Positions 61,498 through 64,000 of a stretch of 64,000 bases of DNA are shown in pieces. The notes under the pieces are model-generated. The model was not told the DNA's origin. It did no database searches and worked only from the letters and a program-made list of their open reading frames with translations. The DNA is taken from NCBI RefSeq assembly GCF_000372725.1, contig NW_005200902.1, positions 25,180-89,179 on the forward strand. The letters are read 5' to 3'. This DNA is from Emiliania huxleyi CCMP1516 (taxonomy: Eukaryota > Haptophyta > Isochrysidales > Noelaerhabdaceae). Each line of letters starts with the position of its first letter. The first letter of the stretch is position 1. A program made the translations under genes and the position numbers.

Positions 61498-62589
61498 GGC
61501 CCTTAGGGGCCTAGAGAACACAACCCCCCTCTCTCTTTTCTCCCAGTAAGCTATAAGTACGTACGTACAACAAACCTAAAACCCACTGGAGGTCGCGACA
61601 GACCGATATAAATAAAAAAAGCAGACCTCGCGCGCGCTCGCCGATACAGTCTGGGAATACCTTGGTTGAGCGCGATGCAGGCTTTTGAGTGGACGGTGAG
61701 CTTGCGGCCGCCCGCACGCGCCCGCATGTGACGGAAATTGCCCCGGGTAAGCTCGAGTGCCCGCCTCGTACCACGCACCCGCCACGGAGCACGCACAGTC
61801 CGCGTCTGGACGCACCGCGGCCTGCGCAACAGCCGCGCAAGCGCCTTTCGGACGACACCGCCTTTGCGCCGCTTTCGCAGGTGGCACGTCGCCGGGGCGC
61901 GGGTAGAGGCCGGTCCATCCGATAGTTGGGCGTCCGAGGCACGCCCGGCCAGCTCGACAGCGGCCAGTTCAAGTGTTATCTTCGAGCTTTGATACCGCTC
62001 TCCGGTGCGCCTCTCTCGCCGTCGCCCATGCGAGCCGCCGCCCCGCCGCGCGACCCCAGCCGGCCGGAGCCGCCCCGATCCACCGCCCGCCCTCCCGTCA
62101 CCGCGCCACGCTTGCCTGGCCCGCCTCGGCACCGTCACGGCGCGCCTGCAGCGGATAGCGGCGGCCCTCGTCGCCGCAGCGGCACGGCAGCACGCACCAA
62201 CGCTACCTGTGCCTCGCAGGTACCGGAGCGAGGGCGCCGTCGCTGTCACGCGCTCCTGCGCGGACCCGCGCGCCGCGTGCGCGCGCCGCCGCGTGCGCGC
62301 GTCTCTCGCTCTCGCCTCATCGCCCACTCTCGACCGGCAGGCGGCTCTCCCCGTCAAGAGACGAGGCCGCCCGGTCGTGGAGCGGCGATTACTGCGGCGA
62401 TTACTGCGCCAGCCGAGTTTTCGCCGCAGCGTGGCGGGACGACACGCGCACGCTTGCGTCCGGGAACGCGTGTCGTTCCGTTCGCGACGGCCATTACGGT
62501 CACTTGTGCATGTCGTCTCCGCCTGCTTTTTTTGTGCACACACGTATCCGTGATCGCGTGACTGCGATGATTTTGCACTACACTCTCTC
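61498..62589. other. Intergenic region
   Basis: No gene is supported. A TACGTACGTAC tract lies at 61557-61567. GC-rich frames on both strands are judged compositional. Confidence 0.4.
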
Positions 62590-63190
62590 CCGCCGCGTCT
62601 TGATGCGCAGTCGCTTTGCACGTTCCATGCGTGCCTCCACGCGCGCGCACACGGCCGCGCCCACAGCTGAGAATGGAGCACTTGTCACCGGGCGGGGCAC
62701 GCGCGGCAAGTGGCTCCAGGTCGGCACGGTTCTCGTACAGGGGGCTTGCAAAATATAGCAATCGAATGGCGATGTTGTTGCTCCTAGAAAAAAGCGAGCC
62801 CCGCTGGCGCGCTCCCCATTCCTCTAGCAGCACACGATAGGCATCACGAGTCGAAAGCCCTGTGTGTGGTATCCGCACGTTGGCACTCCAGGTCCCAGCC
62901 TTGGCCATGAAGATGCAGCTAGCCCAGTCGCGTGGCTCGAACTGCATCGACTGTAGAGCTGCGTCGCATTCGCGTCGTAGCTGCGCGTCTCCCGCCAGAG
63001 CTGCATCGTAGGCGGCCTTGGTGAAGTCAGTCTCGACGAGGAAGATCCCGAGCCGGTTCTCATGAGCAGGCTCGTCTGCGCGCGAGGGTGCGGGGTGAGA
63101 AGCTATCGCAGTGCGCGGCAGCGCTGCTGAAGAGAGGATTCCTTCCGTGGCCCACGCGAGCCACGACCCTAGATGCGCCGGAGGAGTCAT
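62590..63190 (-). CDS. Unknown protein, 3' end unclear
   Basis: From MTPPAHLGSWLAWATEGILS (63190) the frame reads ordinary protein (ENRLGIFLVETDFTKAAYDA, LQSMQFEPRDWASCIFMAKA, GTWSANVRIPHTGLSTRDAY, RVLLEEWGARQRGSLFSRSN, NIAIRLLYFASPLYENRADL) to about 62700. It then becomes basic low-complexity sequence and stays open to 62354. The real stop or last intron is probably near 62600-62700. Family not recognised. The conserved-looking core of about 150 residues has balanced composition, which supports a real gene. Confidence 0.45.
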
Positions 63191-63415
63191 ATGAGTGGCG
63201 ACGTCTGACGTTGCTGTCACGCGTGTGGTCCGATTATGTTTTCGCGGCGGGCACCGTCCCCGCACCATCGCTCCGTTTCACGCGCGGGCTGTTGCAACGC
63301 TTTCTTCTTACATAATGTTCTAACTAGATTCGCCGTACAAAGTCGGCGCCGCGACGACCAATGGGAAACATGCTCGTGGACCGGCTGGCGTGCGTCCGTG
63401 CGGGCTCCGCCCACC

Positions 63416-64000
63416 ATGCGCAGCTGCACGCGGCCGCGCACCGCGCCGCTCCTCCGCCTGGCCGCGTTCCTCGCTGCTCTCACCGCTTCTCTCGCGACTG
63501 GTGCAGCGCCCTCTCCGGTGTGCAAGCCGGACTGAGGGGGAAGAGGGGCGCTGGAGCGGCGGCGCCGCGGAGGGCTCACCTCCACTCCCTGCCTGCTCTT
63601 GCAGGCGCGGCCTCTCTTGGGCGCCTGCTGCGTGCCCGGCTGCAAAAACCACTACCCGCCGAGCGGCAGCGGCGCCCACTGCAACAACAACCTTTGCGAC
63701 GCATACGACGCTGGCTCCTCGCACTTCCTCCTGCATCCGCGTTGCTCCTCCCCGGAGAGGTGTCATCGCAGCCTGCGACCCGCCTCGCAGGCAGTGGCAA
63801 CGGTCTCGATCGAGCACGGTGGACAAGGCGGCCGGGTCGGCCTCGCTGAGTACTATGCGCTCCCCAGCGTGGTGACGGTCTCGGGCGAGCCTGTGGCTCT
63901 ACGGCTGTGTAATAGCCATCAGACATGGCTCTCGAACGGCATCCGCCCCACTCCCAGGAGGAGCGGCGGCGTGCGGTGGGACCACTGGGGACGCTGGACG
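63416..64000 (+). CDS. Secreted Cys-rich protein, partial at window end
   Basis: Exon 1 (63416 to about 63508) encodes a signal peptide (TAPLLRLAAFLAALTASLAT). A GC-AG intron leads to exon 2 at about 63606: ARPLLGACCVPGCKNHYPPS, GSGAHCNNNLCDAYDAGSSH, FLLHPRCSSPERCHRSLRPA, VATVSIEHGGQGGRVGLAEY, YALPSVVTVSGEPVALRLCN, then runs off the window. The many cysteines suggest a disulphide-rich extracellular domain of unknown family. The intron starts GCGCCCTCTCC and the next exon starts GCGCGGCCTCTC, another exon copy. Confidence 0.55.

Noticed and set aside
59100-61560. Long terminal repeats around the retroelement
   Set aside because: No direct repeats of useful length found on either side within the neighbouring kilobase by eye.

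Overview
This looks like nuclear DNA of a GC-rich, secondary-plastid alga. A haptophyte (prymnesiophyte) is my best guess, from gene content and intron style rather than from any database match. Genes lie on both strands and are split by many short introns, often 60-140 bp. Donors are GT and very often GC, and the acceptor is nearly always AG followed by G. Two proteins carry plastid-type leaders (ribulose-phosphate 3-epimerase and a glutaredoxin). Gaps between genes hold minisatellites, dispersed repeats and a non-autonomous transposon. I saw no rRNA, convincing tRNA, CRISPR array or bacterial-style operon.

Layout. 1-3.1 kb: minisatellites and one doubtful membrane-protein gene (-). 3.3-5.0 kb: 2-oxoglutarate/Fe(II) oxygenase with a zinc finger (+). 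7.1-7.9 kb: SET-domain protein (+). 8.4-10.1 kb: plastid ribulose-phosphate 3-epimerase (+). 11.0-12.4 kb: CblC/MMACHC-like cobalamin protein (-). 13.5-14.1 kb: secreted Cys-rich protein (+). 14.4-14.8 kb: organelle-targeted unknown (-). 15.0-16.7 kb: F-box-like protein with a duplicated domain (+). 17.2-18.8 kb: RsmC-like rRNA methyltransferase (-). 18.8-21.5 kb: helical-repeat organelle RNA-type protein (-). 22.0-23.0 kb: macro-domain protein (+). 23.8-24.4 kb: duplicated ShK-like modules (-). 24.6-25.7 kb: unknown ORF with one in-frame TAG (+). 26.5-28.5 kb: GRIP-type golgin (+). 29.1-30.8 kb: exostosin-like GT47 (-), overlapping an ankyrin-like fragment. 31.6-32.8 kb: TylF-type O-methyltransferase (+). 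34.2-39.0 kb: asparaginase with C-terminal ankyrin repeats (+). 39.6-43.4 kb: small unknown, MYND protein and a glycosyltransferase-like protein (all -). 44.5-47.8 kb: F-box/kelch, SR-tailed unknown and LRR protein (+). 48.0-51.2 kb: polyketide-synthase-type acyltransferase (+). 51.5-52.1 kb: small unknown (-). 52.8-55.5 kb: EamA-type transporter with an assembly gap (+). 55.6-56.1 kb: hAT-like MITE. 56.4-59.0 kb: membrane protein and plastid glutaredoxin (-). 59.1-61.5 kb: reverse-transcriptase ORF of a retroelement. 62.6-64 kb: unknown (-) and a secreted protein running off the end (+).

The most striking feature is not a gene. About two dozen introns, in at least nine genes on both strands, start with a copy of the first 14-45 bases of the downstream exon (or end with a copy of the end of the upstream exon). 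Each such intron is therefore bracketed by a direct repeat set at its splice sites, from 28/28 identical to clearly diverged. Many of these introns are filled with 10-12 bp satellites sharing a CGAGAT/ATCTCG core. One carries telomere repeats between exact 30-bp exon copies, and others have multiplied in tandem. This looks like ongoing intron gain by duplication of exon sequence at AG|G sites. A second shared signal is a near-palindromic AAAATTCTTTT-type motif 35-90 bp upstream of several unrelated start codons.
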